Assembly (NCBI GenBank): GCA_020852275.1
Contig: JADZBE010000013.1
Span: forward strand, 62,001-126,000
DNA from: Phycisphaerales bacterium
GTDB lineage: Bacteria; Planctomycetota; Phycisphaerae; UBA1845
Length of the DNA: 64,000 bases
Direction of reading: 5' to 3'
Positions 27,054 to 34,898 of this stretch are shown here, piece after piece; the stretch's first letter is position 1; every line of letters starts with the position of its first letter. The position numbers and the translations under genes are program-made. The notes beneath the pieces were generated by a model that made no database searches, was not told where the DNA came from, and saw nothing but the letters and a program-made list of their open reading frames with translations.

Positions 27054-27091
27054 AGCGGGGTCCGTTGCACCGGCAGCGGACCCCGCTTTTT
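27054..27091 (+). terminator. Intrinsic terminator after the TadG-like gene
   Basis: AGCGGGGTCCG (27054-27064) pairs perfectly with CGGACCCCGCT (27077-27087) over a 12-base loop and is followed by TTTTT. It is the clearest rho-independent terminator in the window. Confidence 0.9.
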
Positions 27092-27289
27092 CATGCGCCA
27101 CGGTGATTCCAACGACCGGCGTGATCCACGCGCCGCGTATCCGGGCGATGGGCTTGCATGGCACAAGCCGGACGGAAAGCGGTCGAATCACCTCACGGGT
27201 TTGAACGGCACGTCCCGTGGTATTCAGTACTGATACGGCTGCGAAACGGGCATCCGAACAATGTCCAGCGCTGTCACAATCACGCGAGA

Positions 27290-28498
27290 TTACTTGCTCG
27301 TAGCTGCGGCAGGATTCAGGGCTTGGCCGTTTCCACGCCCATTCTTCGATGCATGTCGGCTCGTCCACTCCTCAATCAATGCATGGGCGGACCGCAGGTC
27401 CTCCGAGGATAACATCTCCTTGGCTCGGTCGCGGACGGTGTCGGCGAGCTTGTCGCCGCGCATGTCCGAAAGACTGGCCCACACGAACGCCGCGACGGGA
27501 TCCCCGGGGAGATCCTCTCCGGCGAGATACAACTGCCCCAGCCTGAGCATGGCCCTGGGATGCCCGGCCTCCGCCGCCTGCAGATACCAATCCGACGCCG
27601 CCGTCATGTCCCTTTCGATCGAGCGACCTCGCTCGTGTATGGCCCCCAGCTCAAACATGGCGTCTGAATCGCCATGCTCAGCGGCCTTGACATACCAAGA
27701 GAGGCCTGCCTCGATGTTCCGCGGCTGCGGGCAGCCGCCGCAGTAGAACTCGGCCAAGTAACACATGGCTGCGGCGTATCCGCTTTCGGCGGCTTGGAGA
27801 AACAAAGCCTCCGCCTTCTCGTCGTCCTTGGGAACGCCTTTGCCGTCTTCGTACAGCAAGCCCAGCATCACCATGGAATTGACCTCACCCAGCTCGACGG
27901 CGCGAAAGTACCATGCGGCTGCTTCTGCATAATCTTTGCGGAATCCCGGACGACCTTCGTAGAGCTGCCCCAGGCGGAACATCGCACCGCGATCCCCGTG
28001 TTCGCCGGCGCGGCGATACCACTCCACGGCCGCCGTGTAGTCCCTCTCCTCGACCGGACCCTCGGAGAACCGCGCGCCTAGGGTCCACATGGCTTGGACG
28101 TTCCCCAGATGCGCGGCACGCTCAAACCACCCCAACGCCGTCTTCGGATCCCGCTCGACGCCGTCTCCCCGGTCATGTCGGTAGGCAAGCTGTATCGCAG
28201 CATGGGCATCCCCCAGTTTGGCGGCCTTGGCGAGCCATTCCGCGCTCGCTTTGCGATCCTTCGGGACGCTGCTGCTGCCGGAGTAGTATCGGTTCGCCAG
28301 CAGTCGAATCGCTTCAAGATCACCCTGCTCCGCTTTTTCCCGCAACTGCTCCATTTCCAAGATCATCGCGCTCTTCAGGCTGTTCGATGCGGGCAGCTTG
28401 GGTCCGTCCGGCGTCTGGCCACATACGGCTTGGGCCAGAGCGATCACCGTGAAACCCAGCGTCAAACGGAAAGACGCGGTCCAGCGCAGCAGATTCAT
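27290..28498 (-). CDS. Exported Sel1-repeat protein
   Basis: A 402-aa protein with AAGGAGAAG upstream of ATG 28498 and a signal peptide ('LTLGFTVIALAQAVCG'). Eight to nine Sel1-like repeats of 36 residues follow ('A...G...A...LA..Y..G..V..D...A..WL.KAA..GD'), for instance 'PKTALGWFERAAHLGNVQAM'. Sel1 repeats form superhelical scaffolds that hold protein partners, often in envelope processes. The last about 60 residues ('AAFVWASLSDMRGDKLADTV') form the usual capping helices. It stands alone between the terminator at 27054 and the divergent response-regulator gene. Confidence 0.88.
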   Translation of the reverse strand: MNLLRWTASFRLTLGFTVIALAQAVCGQTPDGPKLPASNSLKSAMILEMEQLREKAEQGDLEAIRLLANRYYSGSSSVPKDRKASAEWLAKAAKLGDAHAAIQLAYRHDRGDGVERDPKTALGWFERAAHLGNVQAMWTLGARFSEGPVEERDYTAAVEWYRRAGEHGDRGAMFRLGQLYEGRPGFRKDYAEAAAWYFRAVELGEVNSMVMLGLLYEDGKGVPKDDEKAEALFLQAAESGYAAAMCYLAEFYCGGCPQPRNIEAGLSWYVKAAEHGDSDAMFELGAIHERGRSIERDMTAASDWYLQAAEAGHPRAMLRLGQLYLAGEDLPGDPVAAFVWASLSDMRGDKLADTVRDRAKEMLSSEDLRSAHALIEEWTSRHASKNGRGNGQALNPAAATSK

Positions 28499-28855
28499 GC
28501 ACTTCTCCTTCGACTTTCGGGCTGGCGCGAGGCTTGGCTCTCGTCGGGTGGCGACTCATCGGTAGGGTCACGGAAACCTCCAGCGCGCCTCAACGACCTT
28601 TCGCGCCCACCGTAGAGGATACTCCCTTCCGAACGCGCTTTTCAACCGGGCCTGATGAATTGCGGCATGTGGGCGGAAGATGCCCCCTGATCGGCTAATC
28701 GGGCTGATGGACAGGCCGCCGCGTCAGCCTTTGTCGCCCCTCCCCGCGGTCTTGTGGCTTCTTGCATCATGTTTTCCTCCTGCTCCCGCGGCGGGTATGC
28801 TTTTGTCGGGGATGTCTTGCGGGTTCCGACCTAACCCGCGCGGGAGGTGACTGCG
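28499..28855. other. 357-base divergent intergenic region
   Basis: It must contain promoters for the Sel1 gene (minus) and the response regulator (plus). I see no clear -10/-35 pair, repeat or small gene. Confidence 0.4.
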
Positions 28856-29536
28856 ATGGCACGCATTCTGGTGGCGGAAGATCAAAGCGACATGGCCATG
28901 GGGCTGCGGGACAACCTGCAGTTCGAGGGCTACGATGTGCTCGAAGCCGCGGACGGCGAGGCCGCGCTGAAAAAGGCCCTTGCGGACCGGCCTGACCTGA
29001 TGCTCCTCGACCTGATGATGCCCAAGATGGAGGGGCTGGAAGTCTGCAAGCGCGTGCGCGAGGCGGGCTTCACCATCCCCATCATCATGCTCACCGCCAA
29101 GAGCCAGGAGATCGACGTCGTCAAGGGGTTCGAGGTCGGCGCCGACGACTACGTCACCAAGCCGTTCAGCATGAGGGAGCTGCTGGCGCGCATCAAGGCC
29201 GCCCTGCGCCGCAGCGGCTCGGCGCCGCACGTTTCGCGCATCGTCCGCATCGGCCAGACCGAAGTTGACCTCGTCACCGGCAAGGTCGAGCGCGGCAAGG
29301 AAGTCTTCCGCATGGGGCACTTCGAGATCGAGATTCTTCGCATGCTCCTCGACAAGGCCGAGCAGCCCGTGGAACGCAACCACATCCTCGCGCAGATCTG
29401 GGGGCTGGACCCGTACCCGACCAACCGCACGGTGGACAACCACATCGTCAGTCTGCGGCGCAAGATCGAAGTGGACGCCAAGAACCCCAAGCACATCGTC
29501 ACTGTGCACAGCATCGGGTACAAGTTCGTGCCGTAG
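28856..29536 (+). CDS. OmpR/PhoB-family response regulator (orphan)
   Basis: A 226-aa two-domain regulator. ATG 28856 is preferred over the GTG at 28847 because GGGAGG lies eight bases before it. The receiver domain (1-120) has the acidic pocket 'VAEDQ', phospho-acceptor 'LMLLDLMMPKMEG', the Thr of 'IIMLTAKS' and the Lys of 'VTKPFSMREL'. The winged helix (about 130-226) has 'DNHIVSLRRKIE' and ends 'HSIGYKFV'. It would bind DNA on phosphorylation. No histidine kinase is next to it, so its sensor lies elsewhere. Nothing around it reveals the regulon. Confidence 0.93.
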   Translation: MARILVAEDQSDMAMGLRDNLQFEGYDVLEAADGEAALKKALADRPDLMLLDLMMPKMEGLEVCKRVREAGFTIPIIMLTAKSQEIDVVKGFEVGADDYVTKPFSMRELLARIKAALRRSGSAPHVSRIVRIGQTEVDLVTGKVERGKEVFRMGHFEIEILRMLLDKAEQPVERNHILAQIWGLDPYPTNRTVDNHIVSLRRKIEVDAKNPKHIVTVHSIGYKFVP

Positions 29537-29684
29537 CGGTGAGGCCTGCACGGCAAACGCCGGGTCTCATGCTTGGCGGCCGGAGTGAAGGAGCGGCGCC
29601 CTCACCGGACGACGCGATGGGGTTCAGATAACCGCGGAGCGGACACGCAATGTGCCGCCCGAAACCGCGCTCGGCACGAGCGGC

Positions 29685-30044
29685 TCACAGCCCGAAAGCC
29701 AGCCTCAACTTGCCCAAGGCCGTAGCTTTCGTCGTCCGTCCCAGCGCGCCGAGACGCCGCAGGATGACCGTCCGCGAGACGGTGGCGACCTTGTCGAGGC
29801 GCAGCAGCGAGCTGACCTTCAACCCCGTTGCGGCGAACTCGGCGTCGTCGGGCAACAACTCGACTTCAGCCCCGCGAGGCGATCGGTTGGTCATCACGCT
29901 GGTAACGAATGCGATCAGCAGCTCCGACCCCTGTGGGTCGGCGGAGATGATCACCGCCGGACGCAGTTTCATGCTGGAAAAATCCGCAAATGGAAAAGGC
30001 AAAAGGACAATGTCGCCTTGACAAAGCGATCCGGGTCCGGCCAT
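29685..30044 (-). CDS. MazF/PemK-type toxin (predicted mRNA endoribonuclease)
   Basis: A 119-aa protein of the PemK/MazF family: 'QGDIVLLPFPFADFSSMKLR' followed by 'PAVIIS', then 'LLIAFVTSVMTN', match the strand order of the fold, including the conserved Arg-Pro-Ala turn. These toxins cut mRNA at short sequences and are held by a co-encoded antitoxin. The antitoxin gene lies immediately upstream with a 2-base gap. Length is normal (about 110-120). Activity cannot be judged from sequence. Confidence 0.85.
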   Translation of the reverse strand: MAGPGSLCQGDIVLLPFPFADFSSMKLRPAVIISADPQGSELLIAFVTSVMTNRSPRGAEVELLPDDAEFAATGLKVSSLLRLDKVATVSRTVILRRLGALGRTTKATALGKLRLAFGL

Positions 30045-30046
30045 GC

Positions 30047-30262
30047 CTAGACGCCCTCGCCGTCGGTTTGCGAATATATGTCCTCACGGGGATCGTCGAG
30101 GAACGCGAATGCGCCGCCCGCATGCGCGGCGGCGGCGAGACCTTCCAAGGGCAGGTCATCGCCTTCGAAGAGCGCAAGCGTAAGGCGCGTGTTTTCCGGC
30201 AGGTCGAGCGGCTCGAGCGGCTTTAGTTGCCCGGCACTGAATATGGCGCGTATGGTGCGCAT
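30047..30262 (-). CDS. AF2212/DUF104-type antitoxin
   Basis: A 71-aa protein from ATG 30262, preceded by AGAGGTG; the 163-aa ORF in the track runs through repeat DNA and is not the gene. The N-terminus 'MRTIRAIFSAGQLKPLEPLD' then 'LPENTRLTL' is the AF2212/PG0164 pattern (strand, 'G.(F/L)KPLEP', strand). The C-terminus is acidic ('DDPREDIYSQTDGEG'), as expected for the part that covers a toxin. Two bases separate its stop from the toxin start, so the pair is translationally linked. AF2212-type antitoxins are most often listed with VapC/PIN toxins, so the pairing with a PemK-like toxin is slightly unusual. Confidence 0.8.
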   Translation of the reverse strand: MRTIRAIFSAGQLKPLEPLDLPENTRLTLALFEGDDLPLEGLAAAAHAGGAFAFLDDPREDIYSQTDGEGV

Positions 30263-30409
30263 GGTGAACACCTCTGATTCATCATACGTGGCGGCCTCGG
30301 GCGAATCCAGTACGCCAGGCCCCGGTCGTTGGAATCGGTCGCATCGGACCCTGCTGCCTTGTGCCGGTTGCCTGTTGCCGATCCGCCCGAGGTGGAACTC
30401 GATACCAGA

Positions 30410-30525
30410 CGCTGGACCCGTCGCCCCCGCGCAGGCGGGGGTCCAGGGTGCTGAGGAAAACCGCTGGATTGTGTCGCCTCGCAAGCCCGCGGCTGGATTC
30501 CCGCCTTCGCGGGAATGACGCGCGT
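30410..30525. repeat. Family F palindromes (CCCCCGC..GCGGGGG and GGATTCCCGCCTTCGCGGGAATGAC)
   Basis: A palindrome TGGACCC..CCCCCGCGCAGGCGGGGG-TCCA is followed by GGATTCCCGCC-TTCGC-GGGAATGAC (30495-30519). A related element with two copies of the second palindrome is at 48712-48766, with shared flanks (AGGAAAAC before, CTTTCACSA after). The repeat belongs to a type widespread in bacteria. Between 30263 and 30581 there is no gene. Confidence 0.8.
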
Positions 30526-30581
30526 CGGCTTTCACCACGGGCTGGCAGGGGCAACGGAATGGGGCTGTGCGCGTGCATTGC

Positions 30582-31571
30582 TCACCCTCCGATCTGAAAC
30601 ATGCTGCGCACTTCCGTGCTCACGCCCTTGTCGAGGTCGTGACCCGTTGGCTTGGACGCCACCGCTTTCAGCAGCAGTTCCCGGATCTTCTCGACCCCTC
30701 CGCCGTTGCGCAGGGCGCTCTTCACGTCGATCTCGTCGTCGTGCAGCAGGCACAGATGAAACTTGCCGTCGGCCGTGAGGCGCATCCGGTTGCAATCCCC
30801 GCAGTACGGCTCGCTGACCGGCGAGATGAATCCGAGCACGCCCTTGCCGTGCTCGAGGCGGAAGTTGCGCGATTCGTCCGAAGCGTGCGAACTGGGGAGT
30901 TCGACCAGCGGGCCCAGCGCGCTTTCGATCCGCCGCCGCGACTCCGCGCTGGGCACGAACTGGCTCAGCGAAAGCTGCGCGCAAGGCCCCCCCCCCAGCG
31001 GCATCAGCTCGATGAACCGCACGTGCCACGATCGCTCCAGCGTCAGCTTCGCCAGCTCCACCACGTCCTGATCGTTGTAATCGCGCACCACGACAGCGTT
31101 GATCTTGATCGGCGAAAGCCCGGCCGCCTCCGCCGCATGAATGCCCGCGAGCATGTCGTCGAGATGGCTGAACCGCATCACGCGCTTGAGGCGCTCCGGA
31201 TCGAGCGAGTCGATGTGGATGTTGATCCGGCTCAGCCCTGCGGCAACCAGCTCTCGCGCCATGCCCGGCAGGAGCAGCGCGTTGGTGGTCATGCCGATGT
31301 CGCGGATGCCCTGCACGCTCGAGATGCCCGAGATGATGTCGAGCAGGTCCGCGCGCAGCGTCGGCTCGCCGCCCGTCAGCCGGACCTTGCGAAACCCGAC
31401 CGACGCCGCGGCCTTCACCACCGCGACGATCTCCGCACACGTCAGCAGCTCCGGACCGGGAATGAATGACAACCCGCGCAGCGGCATGCAATACACGCAG
31501 CGCAGGTTGCAACGGTCGATGACCGAGATGCGCAGGTAGTCGATTTCGCGTCCGAATGGATCCTTCGGCAT
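30582..31571 (-). CDS. moaA: GTP 3',8-cyclase MoaA (molybdenum cofactor biosynthesis)
   Basis: A 329-aa radical-SAM enzyme. I choose ATG 31571, with GGAGAG upstream, over the ORF start 38 codons earlier. The N-terminal cluster motif 'CNLRCVYCMP' (CxxxCxxC), 'RLTGGEPTLR', and the second C-terminal cluster 'CGDCNRMRLTADGKFHLCL' (CxxC-x13-C) are diagnostic of MoaA, which turns GTP into the 3',8-cyclo-GTP precursor of molybdopterin. The expected C-terminal GG dipeptide is present ('FQIGG'). No other moa gene is adjacent. The upstream region on the coding strand holds a family B palindrome. Confidence 0.95.
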   Translation of the reverse strand: MPKDPFGREIDYLRISVIDRCNLRCVYCMPLRGLSFIPGPELLTCAEIVAVVKAAASVGFRKVRLTGGEPTLRADLLDIISGISSVQGIRDIGMTTNALLLPGMARELVAAGLSRINIHIDSLDPERLKRVMRFSHLDDMLAGIHAAEAAGLSPIKINAVVVRDYNDQDVVELAKLTLERSWHVRFIELMPLGGGPCAQLSLSQFVPSAESRRRIESALGPLVELPSSHASDESRNFRLEHGKGVLGFISPVSEPYCGDCNRMRLTADGKFHLCLLHDDEIDVKSALRNGGGVEKIRELLLKAVASKPTGHDLDKGVSTEVRSMFQIGG

Positions 31572-31643
31572 AACCAGGCTCTCCGTCCTTTCCGAGGGAC
31601 ATGGTAGCCGACGTTGCCGAACCCGCGAAACGCGGTTTCGCAT

Positions 31644-31678
31644 GGGTGGCACGGGTTCGCAGCAGCCGACCCGTGCGG
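31644..31678. repeat. Family B palindrome
   Basis: GGGTGGCACGGGTTCGCAGC-AGCCGACCCGTGCGG, a near copy of 58238-58272 and 54466-54500. It lies between moaA and the CPBP gene. Confidence 0.75.
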
Positions 31679-31784
31679 CGCGCACGCGTATTCGAGTTGC
31701 ACGTTCGCCACGGTCTGGAAGCGCTGCCTCACGGCGCGAGACCTTGCCACTTATCTCGCTCAGTGAGTTCCCACTGGTGGCGGC

Positions 31785-32798
31785 TTACGCCCACGCCGTC
31801 ATCAGCAGATACGCCGTGCCCGCCGTCGCCAAGTGCAGCAGGAGCGGCGTCGCCAGCGTATCCGTGCGATAGGCCAAGTACGCGGAAGCAATCCCGCCAG
31901 GCAGCGAGAGCAACAGCTCCCGCGCGTCTTTCCCCCAGTGGACCAGCGCAAACAGCACGCCCGATGCCAGCACCGCCCACTCGCCATGATCGGGCACGCC
32001 GAGTCCGCGCATCACTCCGCGCCAGCCGGTCGCCCCGCGACGATCATCCGCCAAGCCCAGCCATCGCAACCCGCCGCGCCACCATTTCATGGGCGGGAGG
32101 GGCAGAGGTGGGATTGGCAAGCATGGTGACGACGCCCCGATACCGACGGCACACGGTGCAGGGGATGAACCCGTTCCACCCCCCCGCGCATCAGGCCACC
32201 GCGCATCCTCCATGCGTTCTTCAGGCCACCGCGCCCCCGGATACAGCACCGCCAGAATCACGCCGTGAAACAGAAAGTGCTCCCCCACCATCGTCACGGT
32301 GTAGAACGAGAGAAACCCGGCCGCGCCGCGCTTGAGCTGGGATTCGTAATACGGTCGAAACGTGGGACTTGCCGCCATCCAGACAATGAAGGGCAGCGCC
32401 ACGAAGTAGGAGATGCTCAGAAGCCTGGCCCCGAAAATGTTGGGCATGCGCCAGCCCAGTTCCGCCGGTCGCCGCCTTCGCAGACACGCAAGGATCAGCC
32501 AGGGGGCGATCAGCATGGTCAGCGTGAAGTACGTTCCCTGCCTGACGAAATACGCCGACGGTGCGACGCCCGTTCGTTCTGCAAGCGTGTTCACGGCCTG
32601 CATCACCGCCTGCCGAGGCCAGCGCAGCGCCGCATCGACCCGCGCCTCGGACGTCTTCGGCATCGCGGTAAGCAGAAGAGCAACGTAGATCGCCAGCGCC
32701 GCGAACTTGCCTAGAAACGCCGGCGCGCGGAACCGCACGCACGTGGCAGCGCCGTTGCCGTTGCCGCTGCCGACGCCCTCCAGCGCTGCGCCCTGCAT
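31785..32798 (-). CDS. CPBP-family membrane protease with variant first motif
   Basis: A 337-aa membrane protein. It starts with ATG 32798 inside TGATG, sharing one base with the Hsp20 stop; a GTG at 32801 is also possible. Membrane helices and the motif order of the CPBP (Abi/CAAX-protease) family are visible: motif 1 'GEHFLFHGVILAVL', motif 2 'GVLFALVHWG', and a late His in 'LLLHLATAGTAYLL'. In the usual family, motif 1 is EExxxR; here the second Glu is His and the Arg is His, so activity is uncertain. A Pro/Gly-rich insert of about 70 residues lies between motifs 1 and 2 and contains a 10-residue in-frame duplication (ARWPEERMED/ARWPDARGGG). Confidence 0.78.
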   Translation of the reverse strand: MQGAALEGVGSGNGNGAATCVRFRAPAFLGKFAALAIYVALLLTAMPKTSEARVDAALRWPRQAVMQAVNTLAERTGVAPSAYFVRQGTYFTLTMLIAPWLILACLRRRRPAELGWRMPNIFGARLLSISYFVALPFIVWMAASPTFRPYYESQLKRGAAGFLSFYTVTMVGEHFLFHGVILAVLYPGARWPEERMEDARWPDARGGGTGSSPAPCAVGIGASSPCLPIPPLPLPPMKWWRGGLRWLGLADDRRGATGWRGVMRGLGVPDHGEWAVLASGVLFALVHWGKDARELLLSLPGGIASAYLAYRTDTLATPLLLHLATAGTAYLLMTAWA

Positions 32799-33259
32799 CA
32801 CGGCTCGCCTTCGATCTTGATCGTCCGTGCCGTGGCCGATCGCGCCTTGACCAGCACAATCTCCAGCACGCCCTTCTTGCAGGTCGCCGTGATCTTGTCC
32901 GGCTCAACCTTGTGCGGGATCGGCAGCGTCCGCGTGAACGAGCCGTAGCGCCGCTCGCCGATGAGCTTCTTGCTTCCGCTGCCTTCCGGCGGGGCGGCCT
33001 CCGCCTTGGTGCCGCTGATCGTCAGCAGCCCCTCCGCGAACGAGACATCGACCGCGCCGAGGTCCACGCCGGGAACCTCCGCCGTCACCACCACGCGGTC
33101 CGCCTCGTCGCGCACGTCCGCGTAGGGGATCCAGTCGCTCTCGCTGAACGGGTTGACCCGCGCCCCGGCGGACCACAGCCGCTGGAACATGCGGTTCATC
33201 TCGTCCTGAATGTCGCTCATGTTCAGGTGGATCTCTTTGCCAAACGGGTTAAACGCCAT
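32798..33259 (-). CDS. Hsp20/alpha-crystallin small heat-shock protein
   Basis: A 153-aa chaperone. ATG 33259 with CAGGAG upstream begins 'MAFNPFGKEIHLN'. The alpha-crystallin domain spans about residues 40-140: 'WIPYADVRDEADRVVVTAEV', 'PGVDLGAVDVSF', 'GLLTISGTK', and 'ERRYGSFTRTLPIPHKV' with 'GVLEIVLVK', the hallmark strands. Such proteins bind unfolding clients without ATP. The overlapping stop/start with the downstream CPBP protease gene suggests translational coupling and perhaps a shared stress role. Confidence 0.93.
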   Translation of the reverse strand: MAFNPFGKEIHLNMSDIQDEMNRMFQRLWSAGARVNPFSESDWIPYADVRDEADRVVVTAEVPGVDLGAVDVSFAEGLLTISGTKAEAAPPEGSGSKKLIGERRYGSFTRTLPIPHKVEPDKITATCKKGVLEIVLVKARSATARTIKIEGEP

Positions 33260-33325
33260 GGCAGGCTCCTGGGATTGAGGATGTCTCGCGGCGCGGGTCG
33301 GCGCCGCTGGTTGCTCCACCAGATG

Positions 33326-34012
33326 CTACGCACCCCGCTCCAACCGGGCAAGACGCTCCGCAAGCTGCTCCACCGTGTGCTCCAGACGCTCCACGCGGGC
33401 GCCGATGGATTCTCGTTCAGCCGTGGGCATCGCCCTTGAGGCCGGCTCCGATTCCTTCAGCGCCGCCGCGTTCACCGGGCCGCACAAGAGATGCGCATAC
33501 CGATCCTCGCGCCGTCCGGGCGATCTCGGGAGCATCACCACCCACGGAGACTGCGCCGCCGAAAGCTCGCCGAGGACGGCAAGTACCGCCGTCACATCCG
33601 GCAGCGATGTCATGCGTCCGGCGTGTCCGCGCAGCTCGCCCGGCGTCTGCGGACCGCGCAGGATCAGCTCCGCCATCACGGCCTGCTGGCGCCGGTCCCA
33701 GTGCAGCGTCTCCAACGCCTTGTGGACATAGCGGTTGGAGCGCGCGCCCGGCGACGGCGGCGCCTGATCGGCCAGTCCCTTGGAACGCAGCGTGCTCAGG
33801 GCGCGCATCACCACGCCCTCGTCAAACTCGGTGACGGGATCGCGATTGGTCTTCTGGTTGCACCCCATCGTCAGCGAGTTCACCGTCAACGGATACTGCT
33901 CCGGCGTCGTCATCGCCTTCTCGATCAGCACCGCCAGCAGCCGCGCCTGTTCGAACGTCAGTTCTTGCGTCAGGGGTTCTGATCCCGGCCTTTGCCATTC
34001 GCTATTCGTCAT
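33326..34012 (-). CDS. yceH: YceH/UPF0502 (DUF480) family protein
   Basis: A 228-aa protein of two winged-helix domains. 'LLAVLIEKAMTTPEQYPLTV' and 'GCNQKTNRDPVTEFDEGVV' are near-exact family signatures, followed by 'RYVHKALETLHWDRRQQAVM' and 'LILRGPQTPGELRGHAGRM'. The C-terminal about 35 residues form a coiled coil ('RVERLEHTVEQLAERLARLE'). Function is not established. The first codons up to 'LTQELTFEQ' lie within the composite repeat (CAGAACCCCTGACGCAAG on the coding strand is its palindrome), so the start is uncertain. Without the repeat the protein would begin at about 'LTFEQARLL', as in other family members. Confidence 0.85.
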   Translation of the reverse strand: MTNSEWQRPGSEPLTQELTFEQARLLAVLIEKAMTTPEQYPLTVNSLTMGCNQKTNRDPVTEFDEGVVMRALSTLRSKGLADQAPPSPGARSNRYVHKALETLHWDRRQQAVMAELILRGPQTPGELRGHAGRMTSLPDVTAVLAVLGELSAAQSPWVVMLPRSPGRREDRYAHLLCGPVNAAALKESEPASRAMPTAERESIGARVERLEHTVEQLAERLARLERGA

Positions 34013-34099
34013 TCGCTATTCGCCATTCGCTATTCGCCACTCGCTATTCGCCATTCGCTATTCGCCATTCGCCATTCGCAATTCGCAATTCGCCATTGC
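33968..34099. repeat. Heptamer array (ATTCGCY)n with palindrome half, at the start of yceH
   Basis: About 14 tandem units of ATTCGCC/ATTCGCT/ATTCGCA (about 33999-34096) adjoin CAGGGGTTCTGAT (33972-33984). Together they form the same composite as at 19404 and 34899. It fills the gap between yceH and the HisB-like gene and enters the first codons of yceH. Confidence 0.85.
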
Positions 34100-34108
34100 G
34101 CGCCCGCT

Positions 34109-34807
34109 TCATTCCTCTCGCAGCGCTTCCGCCGTGTACCCCGGCGCGCCCGCCAGCCCGCTCGAATCGCCCGGCAACCGCGGGACCAGCGCCCTCAAAC
34201 CCAGCGCCTCCCCGACCGCATCGCCGAGCGCGCGGAACACCGTCTCATACACATGGTGCAGGTTGCCCGCGCGAGTAATTTGGATCGACACCGACGCCCC
34301 GCTCCCATATGAGAATCCATCCACATATTGCCGAAGGTTCGTTCCGCTCGCCCAGCCTGCCATCTGCCCCTGCTCGTCGTACCATGCGTCCACGAAGCCG
34401 TTGATGTCCGCGCGCCGCGGCACCTCCCACGCCACCGACGCACGGCTCTCGAAGCTCACCGTCACGTGGCTCTCCGCGTCGTCCATGCACGCCTGCCCCG
34501 CAGCGCGCCCGGCCGCGCCGCGCGTCCGCACGAGCTCCTCCAATACTCCCGCTACCGCCCGCCCCGTCAGTTGCCCCATGTCCTCGCACAAGACGTGATC
34601 CAGCGCCCACGACCCGGGCCACTCCGTCCGCTCCAGCTCAAACGACATGCCGCACGCCTTGGCGAAGTGGTCGATGAAGTGGGACAGCAGCCGATTGGCA
34701 AGCGGCATCGACGCCGCTCGATCCACGCGCGGGCGCACGATCAACCCGAAACAGGTCTCCCCCGTGCGGCGTTCAACTCTCAAAGGTGTGAACAGTTGGC
34801 TTGCCAT
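34109..34807 (-). CDS. HisB-like protein (imidazoleglycerol-phosphate dehydratase fold) with altered metal ligands
   Basis: A 232-aa protein, start at ATG 34807 ('MASQLFTPLRVERRTGETCF'). The order of blocks follows HisB: 'RRTGET', 'LLSHFIDHFAKACGMSFEL' (HisB FLDHML..), 'LDHVLCEDMGQLTGRAV' (HisB DHHTVED.G), 'MDDAESHVTVSFESRA' (HisB MDEALA...SGR), and 'AGNLHHVYETVFRALGDAV' (HisB G.N.HH..E..FKA.A). HisB makes imidazole-acetol phosphate in histidine synthesis using two Mn ions. Here the first HHxxE is HVLCE, so one His is missing, and the His of the usual 'LH(I/V)' strand is also absent ('VSIQITRAG'). Its place beside hisD and hisG supports a linked role, but standard activity is doubtful. Confidence 0.68.
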   Translation of the reverse strand: MASQLFTPLRVERRTGETCFGLIVRPRVDRAASMPLANRLLSHFIDHFAKACGMSFELERTEWPGSWALDHVLCEDMGQLTGRAVAGVLEELVRTRGAAGRAAGQACMDDAESHVTVSFESRASVAWEVPRRADINGFVDAWYDEQGQMAGWASGTNLRQYVDGFSYGSGASVSIQITRAGNLHHVYETVFRALGDAVGEALGLRALVPRLPGDSSGLAGAPGYTAEALREE

Positions 34808-34898
34808 TTCGCCGCCTTTCGCATGTGGCTCATCGTCCCGCACGCCGGTCTGCCCGTCCAAGGGGAAGACGCCCGGGCCCGGACCTTCTGGAATCCGC

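Noticed and set aside
30263-30538. N-terminal extension of the antitoxin ORF
   Set aside because: It is a translation of family F palindromes; ATG 30262 has a ribosome-binding site and begins the family signature.
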